From DASWHX01 sp036397995 (GTDB taxonomy: Bacteria > Bacteroidota > Bacteroidia > Cytophagales > Cyclobacteriaceae), in assembly GCA_036397995.1 (NCBI GenBank), contig DASWHX010000032.1, positions 1-6,935 of the forward strand: 6,935 nucleotides of DNA, in the 5' to 3' direction. How positions within the stretch are numbered: position 1 is the first letter of the stretch; each line of letters starts with the position of its first letter. Position numbers and translations under genes: made by a program. The notes under the pieces were generated by a model. That model was not told where the DNA came from and did no database searches. It saw only the letters and a list, made by a program, of their open reading frames with translations. Positions 6,935 to 6,935 of this stretch are shown piece by piece.

Positions 6935-6935
6935 C

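Overview
The window looks like a piece of a Bacteroidota chromosome, probably from a Cytophagales-like marine or soil lineage. Three observations suggest this. The base composition is moderately AT-rich. The genes lack clear Shine-Dalgarno sequences and have A-rich leaders. The minus strand carries the duplicated-FtsX ABC permease typical of that phylum, with an N-terminus beginning MIKNYLKI and a C-terminus ending NPADTLRYE. The phylum is an inference from protein style; no marker gene is present.

Positions 1-3853 (plus strand) are the distal end of a respiratory complex I (nuo) operon: the C-terminal third of nuoL, complete nuoM, complete nuoN, and a 116-codon gene of unknown function. All four are packed with 0, 8 and 2 bases between them, so they are almost certainly one transcript. 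NuoL, NuoM and NuoN are the three antiporter-like membrane subunits that translocate protons when NADH (or another donor) reduces quinone. NuoN keeps all the key charged residues. NuoM lacks the usual TM7 lysine and has Ile225 there. The 116-aa product is soluble, has no family I recognise, and its position suggests a possible link to complex I.

Positions 3865-6306 (minus strand) are a large ABC-transporter permease of the MacB/FtsX type, with two FtsX modules and two periplasmic domains. It converges on the nuo operon with only 11 bases between the two stop codons. No ATPase gene is visible next to it.

Positions 6307-6853 contain no convincing protein gene. The part nearest the permease start is very AT-rich and presumably holds its promoter; it includes a 12/15 direct repeat with a 21-bp period. 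Further right are a 14-bp perfect palindrome, a match to the Bacteroidota -7 promoter element (TAACTTTG, 6759-6766), and a strong plus-strand intrinsic terminator (6842-6874). The last two could bracket a small RNA of about 100 nt. At the right edge a minus-strand reading frame enters the window and stops inside the terminator hairpin; it may be the tail of another gene. Nothing here clearly amounts to a new biological system. The most checkable leads are the NuoM substitution, the nuoN-coupled small gene and the candidate small RNA.
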